From Rutpela maculata (Eukaryota; Arthropoda; Insecta; Coleoptera; Cerambycidae), in contig OW386293.2 in NCBI GenBank assembly GCA_936432065.2, positions 98,601,795 through 98,665,794 on the forward strand: DNA of 64,000 nt, read 5' to 3'. The position numbers were made by a program, and so were the translations under genes. The first letter of the stretch is position 1. Every line of letters starts with the position of its first letter. The notes beneath the pieces are model-generated. The model did no database searches. It worked only from the letters and a program-made list of their open reading frames with translations, and was not told the origin of the DNA. Shown here in pieces: positions 46,591-57,535 of the stretch.

Positions 46591-47505
46591 TGCATCACTA
46601 TTGCTTGCCTCACATCCCGCTAACCGTCTTCTAATTTCGCAGTTAAATCGTTTTCACACCTGGGTAGCCTAGCTTATCAAACTGGTACTTTGGTAATATT
46701 ATAAAACTGACTATTAACCTTAACTAATTACTTTGATAGATTTGTAGATAGTAGGTTTTTATTTAATAAACACTGTTATTGTTTTTAACTCTGAGTTTTA
46801 CTGCTGTGTGTCTGTGATAGTCTGAACTTCCTTATTGACCTCTGGAATTACCGTTTCTTCACTGCAGCTATCCCAGCCCTACTGCAACAGGCTGTGTTAA
46901 GAGGCTAGTGTGGGATCTTTGCCCCACGTAAAAATTGTAAAGGTGGCGTCAGAGCTATTCTAAAATAAATCTGTTAAAAAGCTCAAGCACTAAAATGACA
47001 CTTCCACTTGTTGAGTGCATGAGGCAACTGGAAGGAAAAGGCGTCACAGTAATTTGAGTCTGGAAGTCACTTCTCGTAGTACTTCCGATTCAGCCGGAAA
47101 TTAAATTTTTATGGTATTATCAAATTTTACTCGCCAAAAAACTTAAATAACCATATTTGCTTTTACATTCATTTGTTTTATGTGAAAATGGAATAATTTA
47201 TGATCGATATAACATTTTCAACCACCATTTTCTCGAAAACTATCAATGATAGATATAGGAACGGGGTATGCTACATGTTTTGTACCTAGAATTTTTTGGA
47301 CAATCTAAATTTCGAACAATATGCAGGGTGTTCCATTAAGAATAACTAAGTTTATACCATTTCCGGTTAAACCGGAAATGAAAATCAGATCTTGGAGCAA
47401 TCAAACTGTGCACCGTATTCAACCATACAACATCCCGTAATTTGAAAACAATATCTTTTTTTACAAGGAAGTTATAGGCTGGGTAGTAATATTGTAGGCA
47501 CCTGG

Positions 47506-47752
47506 TATTAATATTGATAGTTACTAAAGTAAGACTTTTTTTCTATAACTAGCAGATTCTTTTAAGTAATTAACAATATTGATACATTCTATGTATTGCT
47601 TTCATTTGAGTTTTTAGGCATAATACTGGCACCACTCTAAAAAGTCAATATAAACAATAAAACTTTCAGTAATCTTCCAACAATCGAAATTTGTTGTTAC
47701 AGGAGAATTTTTGTGCTCTATTTTTTTCTCAAATAACCACCTGTTGACTTAC
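47506..47752. other. C3G intron sequence
   Basis: Unremarkable AT-rich sequence between the TIR element and exon 10. Confidence 0.5.
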
Positions 47753-48112
47753 CAATATGACATTTTGTTGAAATGCTCGGTAAACCGCGTCAGATTAGGA
47801 CTCCTCTCTTCATTTTGCTCCTGTGCCCAGATCAGCACCTCAGGTATCTCGATCTTCATGAAGAGCTCGGCATCAAGCAAAGTCATCTGCTCGGCGATTT
47901 GTTCAGACTTAAAATCTAGCAGCGAAAAATTCCTAGCACTTAAAGAAAGACTTGTTACGATATTGGTGTATTTCAGGGACATCTGCTTCGCCTCGTGGCG
48001 TTGCAAGTGCTTCACTCTAAGAGCTTTGGCTAGCGTGAGTTCTCCACACGATATCAATTGCTGTACAAAATTCATAAGTTTCATTTGCAGTTCCTCGTCT
48101 AAATCTAAACTA
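47753..48112 (-). CDS. C3G: C3G exon 10 (RasGEF-N end and RasGEF start)
   Basis: It encodes residues 835-954. LMNFVQQLISCGELTLAKAL closes the RasGEF-N helices. FKSEQIAEQMTLLDAELFMK and IEIPEVLIWAQEQNEERSPN, then LTRFTEHFNKMSYW, open the catalytic domain (the IAEQLTLLDAELF and FTEHFNxMSYW signatures). Acceptor TTTCAG before 48112, donor TG|GTAAGT. Confidence 0.98.
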
Positions 48113-48173
48113 CTGAAAAGAACGAAAAATATCGTTTACGTATATACGTACGTTTATGTCTATGGCTACTTAC

Positions 48174-48342
48174 GTTAGGTCACTAACGACACGAACTATC
48201 AAGGCGAAGGCCTCTCTGGATCTTGGTTTCTTATCTGGCTGGTAGTAAAAATGATTATACCTCCTAATAAGTTTAGTAACTAAATCGTGGGGCGATATGA
48301 ATGTTCGGTATGTTGTCAGAAAAGCTTCTTGGTACATAAAAA
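48174..48342 (-). CDS. C3G: C3G exon 9 (RasGEF-N)
   Basis: It encodes residues 779-834, MYQEAFLTTYRTFISPHDLV, then TKLIRRYNHF and LIVRVVSDL. EAFLTTYRTFISP is the hallmark of the RasGEF-N (REM) module. Acceptor TTTCAG before 48342, donor AAC|GTAAG. The predicted frame upstream of 48342 is intron read-through. Confidence 0.97.
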
Positions 48343-48992
48343 CTGAAACACAATGTTCAATGAACAATATTATCTCCAGAGATGCGTGAATGAAAAGGAT
48401 GAAGATAATAAAAGAGATAGTAGAAGAGGTATTAAGAAGAGAGAAGAAAACAGTGTAAAACTCTATGAAACCAAGCAAGCACGTGTTTTTTAACTATAAA
48501 GTATTTGGATCTATTCAACTCATGAATCAGGCTGTAATGATACAAAAGCATTCCAGTATTAACATAAACATTTTATGACTTAAATATTGCAAAAATCTGC
48601 TAACAAAAATTTTGTATGTTGTTTGTATATTATTTCAGACAGATTCATGCGTTGAAAATATGTAATAGTATAGTACGTAGAGGTAAAAAATATGCAGAAC
48701 TTAGAAATAATGTCATCATGATAATTTTTTTATAGGTAATTTTTGTAGTAAAAGGTATCACAATCAGTTTCTATATGATCCCGACAGTTGCTCTTAATAG
48801 TGTAGTTGAATTGATTTTTTTCGGTGACAACATTCCACTTGAAATTTTATTGTCGATTCTTATGTTTTATGACCTACTTATTATGAAAAAAATATTTCCG
48901 CCCAAAAATTCCTTGTGCGTTATATGCATTTCTTGATGCGTTTTCATAGATTTTCAGCTTATCTGCTTAATATATCTTGTACTAGTAATCGG
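48343..48992. other. C3G intron, no supported feature
   Basis: AT-rich intron sequence between exon 9 and the composite element at 48993. Confidence 0.5.
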
Positions 48993-49544
48993 ATGGGAGT
49001 TTTAAAAATACTGGCTTACTTAATATAAAATTCTTAAAAATATTGGTCAATCCGCCATTTTAGAAAAAAATAGAAAACACCAAAAATGGCCGAAAAAATC
49101 AAAATTGAATATCTTTTCTATAAAAAGGCAAAAAAAGCAAAGTTGGCAAAAATAAAAGTCATTTATGGTAAAATATAATGCACCAATTCCGGACGCCATA
49201 TGTCAAATAGAATGGCCAAAGATGGCGGATGAAATAAAAATTTTAATTCTACGTGAATTATAAAGGAGGCATTGTACGTCACTTTTTTTTCAATTGCACG
49301 TTATTATACTCTTCGCAAATACGATAACGAAGAGTATATGTATTTGATCGGCACATTTCTAAAACCGTAAATATCGTTCGCAGACAAAAAAAATTTCATA
49401 TCATTGTGTTAGTGAATGAATTCTGAACAACTTTCAAAATGTCCGTCTGTCTGTCACGTTTCTTGTAAGCACGATAACTCAAGAAAGAAAAATCCGATAG
49501 TATTGAAATGTGGACAGTAAGTTAGTGTTAGCTAGGGGAAGAAC

Positions 49545-50779
49545 CAGAGATGGGTCAAGGAAACTTTCCAAAGTTTCCAGGAAATTTTCGGAAGTTTCTG
49601 GAACGGAGTTTTGATAAAAATGAAAGTTTCCTTTAAAAATATTTGAATATTCCGAAAGTTTCCAAAATTCCGGGAAAGTTTCCTAATTTTTCACGAATAT
49701 TTACAGTTGTTCTCATAAATTTGAAATTGCCGCCACGATGATCTAACATAACCTCAAACGCCAGAAATCCAGTTTTAATTTGTTGATTATCAAAAATTAA
49801 TCGGATGTTTGATGACGTAGAGTTTAATATGGTCACCGCTCGGATTATTACTATTGGCACAGAATTTCTCGAATTTCGTGCTATTGGCTATGATCAAGGA
49901 TGAGTTGACAGACATATAAGTTACATTTATTTGTTTACCAGCACTATTGCTTCTCGATGAATAATATGTTGTTATAGTGGATGGTTTAATTTATTTTGTA
50001 CACAGATAGAAATAAAGTTTTGAATCAAGTATATTTGTTTCATATATTACGCAAATAAATACTTTCTTCATATAAAACAAATAGTTTTGAATCAAACCTA
50101 TTATTTCTCGCTACAAAAGTATTTGTCTTATATGAAGAAAATCCTTTATTTGCGTATATATGAAACAAATATTCTTGATTTAAAACATTATTTCTATCTG
50201 TGTATTAGTATTAATAATATTGATTGATTATTTTCTTGTTATTATTTTTTTAAGTGTTAAAATTTAAAATTAAATAAACATTTATTTATTATTTTATTTA
50301 TTTGTTTTACACTTTTAATTCAATGTAACTATATAATATGAGATTTACATGTTATTTCTGTCTTGCCTTCTACATTTCCGTTTCTGCACAAAATAGGAGT
50401 TGCATATGACATTTACATAAATTTTTAATTTTATAATCCACATATTTATCACATTTAAATTATTTTATTTATATTTAATTATTTAATAATTCAAACAAAA
50501 CGAATTACTGGGTAACCACCCAATTTGCTCCATATTCTCTATATAGCACAGGGCACATATAGCGAGTGTCATATAATATCAGTTATTTGGTAAAAGTCTG
50601 TAAAATTAATGTAAATAATATATTTATATGCACTTATTTGGTATCAAAATGAAGCTCAGATCATCACGAATCAGATTTCACAATAAAATAAACCCTGAAT
50701 ATTCCCAATGGAAAGTTTCCAGGAAAGCTTCCTGGAAACTTTCGGAGTAATCAAAACTCCGGGAGTTTACCCATCTCTG
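49545..50779. mobile_element. 1235-bp hAT-type MITE (CAGAGATGGG ends) with 8-bp TSD
   Basis: The ends are CAGAGATGGGTCAAGGAAAC and TTTACCCATCTCTG. A perfect direct duplication GGAAGAAC lies at 49537-49544 and 50780-50787. GGAAACTTTCC-type palindromes fill both subtermini, as in the 226-bp relative at 1951. The minus-strand frame at 49633-49860 is not recognisable. No transposase. Confidence 0.95.
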
Positions 50780-51033
50780 GGAAGAACCCTATTGTTTTTG
50801 AACAAAATCGATCAGTAAATAAAAATGTTATTAATGATTTAAATTTGAAAAAAAAATTTTTTGATTTTTATGTTTTTGTAATCGATTAGAAATCTGGTGG
50901 AATGATATTTCATTTTAATATCTAAATATTTATATATTTTACAAATATATGTTTCATAATGTAATATACAACTGTGAAAATATGATTTTAGTTTGTGTCT
51001 TATAATGTAAAAATTTACATTTTTCTACGTGTA

Positions 51034-51110
51034 AGATGGTGGTGTAGTTCTTACGCTTTTAATTGAAATTGACTCGGAATCCAAGGGTCCCGGGTTCGAA
51101 ACCCAAATGG
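51034..51110 (+). repeat. tRNA-like segment of repeat B copy 2
   Basis: GGTGGTGTAGTTCTTACGC and CGGGTTCGAAACCC as in 17314-17385, but with a 10-bp insertion between the boxes (AATTGAAATT). This confirms degenerate, non-tRNA status. Confidence 0.6.
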
Positions 51111-51319
51111 GGTTTGGTATGTTTTTTTTTTTATTTTTACTTTTATTTTACACCGAGTCTTTTACCAACTAAGTTCGTACTATAAAATTAAAAACGTGTA
51201 AAACTAACATTATTTACAAAAAAACAAAATAGCTGCGAAGAGTATCCTATAGAATGTGTAACAATTATATAAAAAGTTCAGTGAACAGGCAAAGAGTACG
51301 TTTTTAGCTTGTTTTATGT

Positions 51320-51652
51320 TCCTTTAGGGGATGGAGTTCATTTTTATTTATTTTCAAAAAAAGTGCATTTTTACAATTTTCAAAAATGCATTTTCTTCGA
51401 CTCTCCTTTTTTCAGCCAATTTTCATCGAAACAAGATGAAATATAGTATAGAAAGTCTCGTATAACTTCAAAAATTTAATACAAACTGAAACTTCATTAA
51501 TTTGAAAAAGAAATTTATTAAGCATAAGCATGGTAATAATATATGAATATATGATCAGTATTAAGTATCAAACAAAGAAAATGCATTTTTAAAATTATAA
51601 AAAATGCACTTTTCGGAAATAAAAAAAATTTAACTTCATCCCTTAAAGTACC
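51320..51652. mobile_element. 333-bp foldback MITE
   Basis: CCTTTAGGGGATGGAGTTCA at the left is mirrored by AACTTCATCCCTTAAAG at the right, with inner arms AAAAAGTGCATTTTT and AAAAAATGCACTTTT. It lies between family B and the right arm of the composite element. Confidence 0.75.
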
Positions 51653-51970
51653 TAAAAAAACTTATAATTGAAAAAAAAGTGATGTATAATGCCTCCTTGA
51701 TACTTAACGAAGAATTAAAAAATTTTATTTCGTCCGCCATCTGACCGTTTTATTTGACTTACAGCATCCGGGTTTGATGCATTATATAAATGAGTTTTAT
51801 TCTTGCTAACTTTGATGAAATCACTCCTTCTTATCAAAAACATATTCAATTTTGATTTTTTCGGCTATTTTTTGGTGTTTTCTATTTTTTTCCAAGATGG
51901 CAGGTTGACCTATACGGGAGTTTTGATGGCATAGGTTGAGCGAGCGGATGTGTGTTTGAAATACTCCCAT

Positions 51971-52763
51971 GTAAAAAGTGAAAATGCCAGGTAAAACTCC
52001 GTTAAATCTGATAAAGCTTAAGTGAATTGTAGCTCAAAAAATTCCGCGCAAATCGGTGTGTCATAACAAAAGAACAAAGTTGAAATAGAATTAATATTTG
52101 AAAATAACTAATACAGAGGAGTTATTTAATAGTAACGCTCGGCTATTAGCAAGTGAACAAAATGTGCATCCATAAAATAGCGACACTTTTTGAGTTAATC
52201 GATGAAAACATCGTATTTCAATTCTAATAGTTATTTTTTTTTGCAAGATTTGTCTTTATGGTATCCAGCAACCTTGGACAGGGCAGGGCAGTCATAGGGT
52301 TATAAATTCATATTAATATCTTTCATACACCTTTTTTTTGTTTGTTTTGTATCAAAAACATGACATCACTTTCATGAAATTAGCAGGCGCAATTTAAAAA
52401 CATAAACGAAATTTATTTCATGTGACAATCTTTCTAAATTAAAACCTCTAATTACTGTACTAAAAAGTAAATATTGTAAACAGTGTGAAGGACATTGATG
52501 TGTTGAGCCCTCAGTAAACGCCAAACTGTGTTGTCTGTTAAATAAAAAACTAAGTTCAGGGCTAGGTTCTATTCCAATTACATACCGTTCTCCTTTTCTT
52601 CTGCAATTTGCGTCAAAAAATCTCAATTAATACATTGAAATGATAATTTTATTTATTCTATCCTGCTTATAAATATTTCATTTAAATGACACTTAAGAAG
52701 GGATTTTTTAAAAATAACCTTAAAACCTATTCAGAAAAAAACTCTCAAAATATAATAACCTAC
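51971..52763. other. C3G intron, no supported feature
   Basis: AT-rich intron DNA; the minus-strand open frame at 52372-52626 has no recognisable similarity. Confidence 0.5.
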
Positions 52764-53161
52764 CTCCGTTCTTTGTAGCTTTCGTGGCCTGTATGATCAA
52801 GGCATCTATAGGGCCTCCCCTAATATCAGGTCCATCTTCATCGGGCTTCTTCATCAAGAGGAATTGATCGACATTCAACACATCCATTAAATCTTCCTCA
52901 CATGTCGGACTGACATCTGAGCTTTCTGATTTTTCATCATTTTTAGATAATGTGGTGTGTTCTAAAAGATCGGGAAGGGTTTTGACAATGGGCGATGAGG
53001 GTTTCACTTCTGTTATCATTACTCCTGTTGGCGTTGGGGGAGGAGATTTCGCAGACGATTTTCTAGATCTTTGCTTTGGTGGCAATGCTGGAGGAATTGA
53101 GGGCGAGTTAGAGGAGGATGAGGAGACAATCGAGTTGGGGGAATGGAGAGGTGATGGTATT
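52764..53161 (-). CDS. C3G: C3G exon 8 (Crk-binding motif and RasGEF-N start)
   Basis: It encodes residues 646-778: a serine/proline-rich stretch, the Crk-SH3-type motif IPPALPPKQR (about 53067-53098), an acidic linker, and DGPDIRGGPIDALIIQATKA, which starts the RasGEF-N module as in vertebrate DGPDVRGGSGD. Acceptor TTTTACAG before 53161, donor GGAG|GTAGG. Confidence 0.96.
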
Positions 53162-53320
53162 CTGTAAAATAAATATCTCGTGAAAAGGGTGAAAAAGTTA
53201 CTATAGTTTTCTTATTGAGAGAGACAAGGATCTGTATTTTTGTGGTTGTTGTATGCATAACAACAGGATTATTATCTAGCCGGTAAAAAATTACTTACTT
53301 ACTTACGAGACACACTGTAT

Positions 53321-54812
53321 TTAGTGCAATAAAAATAAGCCCAAAAGTATGCAAACCTTGAAAAAATTAGTACAAGAAAGGAATTTGGTGGAGATGTTGC
53401 AGTTATCATCTTATTGAATATACTAAAAGTCCCCTAAAATCTGAGCTATGCTACGCTAGCCTTATTCAAAAATGGCGGCCCATTTTCAAATTTTTGTATA
53501 AAAATCCTTTACCATTGCAGGTAGGAAAAAAAGTCTCAAATAAAAAATGTAGGCAATAATAAAACAAATAATCTTTTATATTAACATTTTTTCTCTAACT
53601 CTAACGGTTTCAAACATTTTCTGGCATTTCTTCCTACACTTCAGAACAACACATTGAAGGAAGAAAGATCAAGTCGACAAGCTAGAGACACCCGCGATAA
53701 ACAAACTTTTATAAACTGGATGCAACAGCATAATCCCTTTAATCAGCGTTGTGAAAATTTGGTTAGCTTATCTTCAAGGTTAGTAGCTGATCATACTATA
53801 GACTGCGATCAAGCACTTCAGAAGGGCCTACGTTCAATGTCGTTAATGGTTGGGAACAATTTTTGTGAGATCATAATTTGAAGAAATAGCAAAGTAAAGG
53901 CTATAACGTCAATGAACTCATCAATCAAAGTGAGAGAAAACATTGTTGCTGTGAACCCACAACAGTCATTCAACCGAATTGTGTGTGTAGTTAAAGGAAC
54001 AAAGGAGCTAAAAGAATGCTTCAAATATGAATTTGCACCTTCTCCTACTTCTCTTTTCAATGAGGTTGGTATGAGGAAAAGCAAGAAATCATCACTTGTC
54101 GCAGCTTTTAAAATGGAGGAATCACCAGAAATAGACAACTGTATTTACGTCCCAGATGGGGGACATATTCTTCACGCTCATATCCTGTGGTTGCAAATCG
54201 GGATGCACAAAACATTATGAGTGCTCATCAGCAGGGTTAAAGTGTTTTGCCACGTGTGGATATTTCCAGGGATTATCTTGCAGCAACTCAGAAGATATGT
54301 TACCTGACGACGACATTGATAATGACGAACTAATGTTATAACGTATTTTCGTATTTTATTCTATTTGTTATAGGCTTCATAATTACAGTATATTTTTCTT
54401 CTGTATTGGTAATATACCTAAAAAAAGTTTTTTGTTTTACTTACAACCTATAAACACACATTTTACAGTGTATTTTGTACACAATTGGGATTTTTGAAAA
54501 TTCAATAACATTCTGCACCTCGTAATTCAAAAACCGTTAGAGAAAAAAATGTTAATATCAAAAATTGTTTGTTTTATTATTGCCCACATTTTTTATGTGA
54601 AACTTTTTCCCTATCTGCAACGGTAAAGGATTTATATACAAAAATTTGAAAATGAGCCGCCATTTTTCAATATGGCGGGCGAAGCACAGCTTCGATTTTA
54701 GGGGACTTTTAGTATATTCATTAGGATGGCAAGTGGAATAACATCTCCACCAAATTCTTTGCTTGTACCTACTAATTTTTGAAAAGGTCAAAATTTATTT
54801 TTCCTGCACTAA
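53321..54812. mobile_element. 1.49-kb inverted-repeat element carrying an uncharacterised gene remnant
   Basis: TTAGTGCAATAAAAATAAG at the left is mirrored by TTATTTTTCCTGCACTAA at the right. The arms extend about 300 bp, including AAATGGCGGC/GCCGCCATTT and CTAAAAGTCCCCTAAAATC in mirror orientation. The interior codes for the pseudogene at 53654-54341. No clear target duplication was found. Confidence 0.8.
53654..54341 (+). pseudogene. Uncharacterised protein with NPF module and CXC-like cysteine cluster
   Basis: Three plus-strand frames, linked by two shifts (near 53880 and 54180), form one protein. The first shows NPFNQRCENLVSLSSRLVAD, then DCDQAL and LMVGNNFCEI. The second has INSSIKVRENIVAVNPQQSF-like sequence, a KECFKYEFAPSPTSLFNEVG segment and KSSLVAAFKMEE. 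The third has CGCKSGCTKHYECSSAGLKC then CGYFQGLSCSN, the spacing of tesmin/TSO1-type CXC DNA-binding segments. The product would presumably be nuclear. Related motif order at 15435-16140. Confidence 0.65.
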
Positions 54813-54964
54813 TTACATTACAGAAAACAATTCGAAAAAAAAAAAGGTGGTAAGCACATGAAATGAGTGTCGTACAAATAATGTATTATTCCCCCTCAAT
54901 AAGAAACTGACTAAAATATAAATAATGATCTTAGGCAACAAAGGTTCTACGAAACTGTCCTTAC

Positions 54965-55190
54965 CTTTGGTCTAAACTGGAATGTGAAGGCAAACTTAAT
55001 GTCTGTATGTGTGTATGTGATGTCCGGCTAGAGCTATGTGATGAGTGACTAAAAGAACAAGATTGTGTGGTTGGCAGACCTGGCGCGAGTGGTTGTGCCC
55101 ATTGCGACTGCACCATATGCACCGAATGTCTCATAAATTCCTGGTCGTTGGTATGGGAGCAGTTTCCAAACATTTCCATGTACGCCATTA
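54965..55190 (-). CDS. C3G: C3G exon 7
   Basis: It encodes residues 571-645. MAYMEMFGNCSHTNDQEFMR directly follows KKKHI from exon 6 and matches the KHMLAYMQLLEDYSEP segment of vertebrate C3G, then a serine/histidine-rich stretch. Acceptor TTTCTAG before 55190, donor AAAG|GTAAGG. Confidence 0.93.
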
Positions 55191-55390
55191 CTAGAAATTA
55201 AGCAAACAAGGGTGATGTTAGGACATAACTTAGTCGAATTGTTTTTCTTTCTTAAATGGGATATCTTTATTTTGCAACTGTTTTGTTATTTCTTCTAGCA
55301 TCGTTAATGATGAATTATGGAATCCCGCTGTAGGTAAGTATCATAAAATTCTCAAGGATCAAATAAAAAAGAAATATTCCTTGCATTGCA
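55191..55390. other. C3G intron sequence
   Basis: No supported feature. Confidence 0.5.
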
Positions 55391-56101
55391 CAGTGGCCCA
55401 AAAATTAACAAAGGGGTCAAATTTTAAATTTGAAGAGTTTGTTAGACATTTAAAGCGGTAAATGTGTGTATGTTTGTATGTTTATATAATTTTACATTTT
55501 TTCAATTTTCGCTAGATCTACAATCTATCCTCCTGGGTTTCTGCGAAATAACTACAATCTATTTACTTCTATATCATTCAGAAATTGTAAAATAATGTAA
55601 AAATCTTTGAATAGAAATAAATAAAATAAACTACTATTATTATCATTGCTCTAAATATTAACCTTTAAAAAACCATCTTCGAAGTTTGTATCTTTTCATC
55701 ATTTTTTCAATTTTAATGATTTTAAGGATATTGACAATTAAAAACATTCAAGTTTGCTATTTTGATTAAAAATCACCCCCAAAGCAATCCATATTTGTTT
55801 TTCTTATATTTTGCAGCTGACAAAATTTTTTTAATCCAGATATTTAGAATTATCCCCAAAAAAATCACTGCTCTTAACACTTTACATTTATTATTTTTTT
55901 TTTTTTTCGGATTCTGTAGATGATTTTAGCGAGGCTAAAAAGTAGAAATATAGAAGTTTGAAAGCATGTCAAAAAATCGTCGACTAGAACCACCTCTTGA
56001 TTTTGACGTTTTTCCCAATTTTTATTAAATTATTTTGACAAATTATGTTATTAAAGGCAATATCAGAATTTTTGTCCCATTTTTTAATAATCGGGCCACT
56101 G
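55391..56101. mobile_element. 711-bp inverted-repeat element (CAGTGGCCC ends)
   Basis: CAGTGGCCCAAAAATTAACA at the left and TTAATAATCGGGCCACTG at the right form short inverted termini of hAT type. Flanking octamers (gcattgca and cgtaatga) do not match, so the duplication has decayed or the limits are slightly off. The interior is AT-rich and non-coding. Confidence 0.6.
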
Positions 56102-56912
56102 CGTAATGAAACAAGGCAATCATTTAAGAGGATATGTTCTTACTTGCTACTGTTTTCCAATTTATTTCCATTATATAATCAAGTTGTGGCTCAAAGCACC
56201 TAAAAGACCTTATCCCCTTAAAAAAAATACTTCATCTTTAATATTACGGCAAAATAAAAAGTTCCTAGTTTATGACATCTAGCAAAATACTAAAAGCAAT
56301 TAAAAAAACATGGAAACCACACTGTTAAGGATTAGATTAAAAATGTTAAAACTGTAAAATGGTTAAACTCTTGTTTAAAAAATATTTTATATCATTTCAT
56401 TATATAAACATTTTTATCCAACATTTGTTTAAGGATCAGACAGCAACAAAAACAATTATCATGGAGATAAAAAGGGGACAACACTACAAGCTAAGAGTAA
56501 CGTTTCTATATGTAAGAAAAGTCTCGCAAATGACACACAAAGCAATCTATGTCATAGACTGGCAAAGAAAGTGATGTTAGATGTGAAAAATAACTCCCTA
56601 CGCTTGCCATAAATGTGGCGGCTTACTTACCCGAGTAAGCCACTGATTGGAACACTAGGAAAAAAGTTCAGTGATTAAATCAATTTACTAACCTTTAAAA
56701 TGTGTACTAAATGTAACAATATGCACCCTACAGAAATAATCTTAAAGGAATTTCATCACAAAATATGTTTCATAAGCAGACCCCGGATTTGAGGTAGTCA
56801 TGACGTCAAAACCAGAATCGGCTTTAGGCATATGAATAGGATGATTTTCATGCACAATAGTACAATATTTTACCTTGTACTTGTATTTAGTGAATTGTGT
56901 AGTGTTTTAACG
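56102..56912. other. C3G intron, no supported feature
   Basis: AT-rich intron sequence; the open frame at 56359-56574 has no recognisable similarity. Confidence 0.5.
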
Positions 56913-56916
56913 TTAA

Positions 56917-57535
56917 CCTTTTCAGGACCGCAGTTGCTCAGAGCGTTGTACCTGTCGGAATATGGCGGAAGGCGTATGTGTGTTCGTATGGCTCCGGTAC
57001 CTTAATTCAATATTAGACAGAGTCAAGGGAACATCGTTTTCATCATCCGAACATTCCTCATTATTTGATAATAAATTATTTTTACTCTCCTCTACTAAAC
57101 ACTCCTTGTCTTCACTTCCTGAACCATTTCCCCAGTCATATTCATCCACATTGTCATCAAAACACTCGTCATCAATGTTCATCAGAATATTAAGCAAATC
57201 TTCATCTGTCAAATATTTCTTGGATTCCATTATATTTTGCGTAAAATTACAGAAAAAAATTAAAACGATTAATACGTATTACATGACAGATTTGGACGAA
57301 CTGACATGCTTCCTTGGCATGTGTAGTTACACATAAAAAGGATACTACCCATTACTGAAAAATCAACCAATAAAATGTAGATGTAGGTGTGGTCAGTTTA
57401 TTTGTCTAATAAATATGGTGTTTTAAAGCGAGTTCGTTAGACTCCAGTCCTAAACCATGCCTCCACGTTTGTGTGTATTGTCGGTTCTGCTCTGTCTGGC
57501 ACATTTGCGTTTGTCCGGGTCTGGGCGCGAAAGGG
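56917..57535 (-). mobile_element. 619-bp piggyBac-like deletion derivative
   Basis: The element is flanked by TTAA at 56913-56916 and 57536-57539, the piggyBac target duplication. The outer ends begin CCTTTTCAGGACC on the left and CCCTTTCGCGCCC on the minus strand at the right. A minus-strand frame (57230-56922) starting MESKKYLTDEDLLNILMNID and continuing as an acidic, serine-rich stretch resembles the N-terminal region of piggyBac transposases, without the catalytic core. Confidence 0.7.
56922..57230 (-). pseudogene. Truncated piggyBac-like transposase N-terminus
   Basis: A 102-codon frame starts at an ATG at 57230 and is strongly acidic (DDECFDDNVDEYDWG, EECSDDENDVPLTL). Its end coincides with the left element terminus. 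By analogy to piggyBac proteins, whose N-terminal acidic region precedes the DDE core, the catalytic part was lost. No domain is certain from sequence alone. Confidence 0.5.

Larger units (their letters stand above)
43944..47505. mobile_element. 3.56-kb TA-flanked element with ~460-bp inverted repeats
   Basis: The ends are CCAGGTGCCTAC and GTAGGCACCTGG, with TA outside each. The left arm (43944-44405) is mirrored by 47045-47505; for example CCCAGCCTATAACTTCCTTG answers CAAGGAAGTTATAGGCTGGG. The interior contains a 287-bp hairpin, two tandem arrays and a tRNA-like segment but no transposase, so the element is a non-autonomous composite. TA flanks and CAGG-type ends suggest Tc1/mariner mobilisation, which is inference. 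Confidence 0.82.
49320..51315 (+). repeat. Repeat family B, copy 2 (interrupted by a hAT MITE)
   Basis: It matches 16815-17521 and 21083-21130 segment by segment, including the shorter GTCCGTCTGTCTG run at 49441 and the tRNA-like segment. It is split by the 1235-bp MITE. Its uninterrupted junction at 51252-51270 is the empty site of the 3.56-kb element in copy 1. Confidence 0.88.
48993..51970. mobile_element. 2.98-kb composite element, ~300-bp inverted arms
   Basis: The ends ATGGGAGTTTTAAAAATAC and its counterpart GTATTTC...AATACTCCCAT are inverted. The left arm to about 49295 and the right arm from about 51675 share segments such as ATTTTTTCGGC..TTTTTGGTGTTTTCTATTTT and AAGTGATGTATAATGCCTCC in mirror orientation. 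It encloses family B copy 2, which in turn encloses the hAT MITE, plus a further MITE at 51320. Confidence 0.75.

Noticed and set aside
45000..46950. Possible solo LTR inside the 3.56-kb TIR element
   Set aside because: No clear TG...CA borders, target duplication or second copy could be identified.
48170..48478. Upstream extension of C3G exon 9
   Set aside because: Residues before the TTTCAG acceptor at 48343 are intron read-through; phase with exon 8 fixes the start at 48342.
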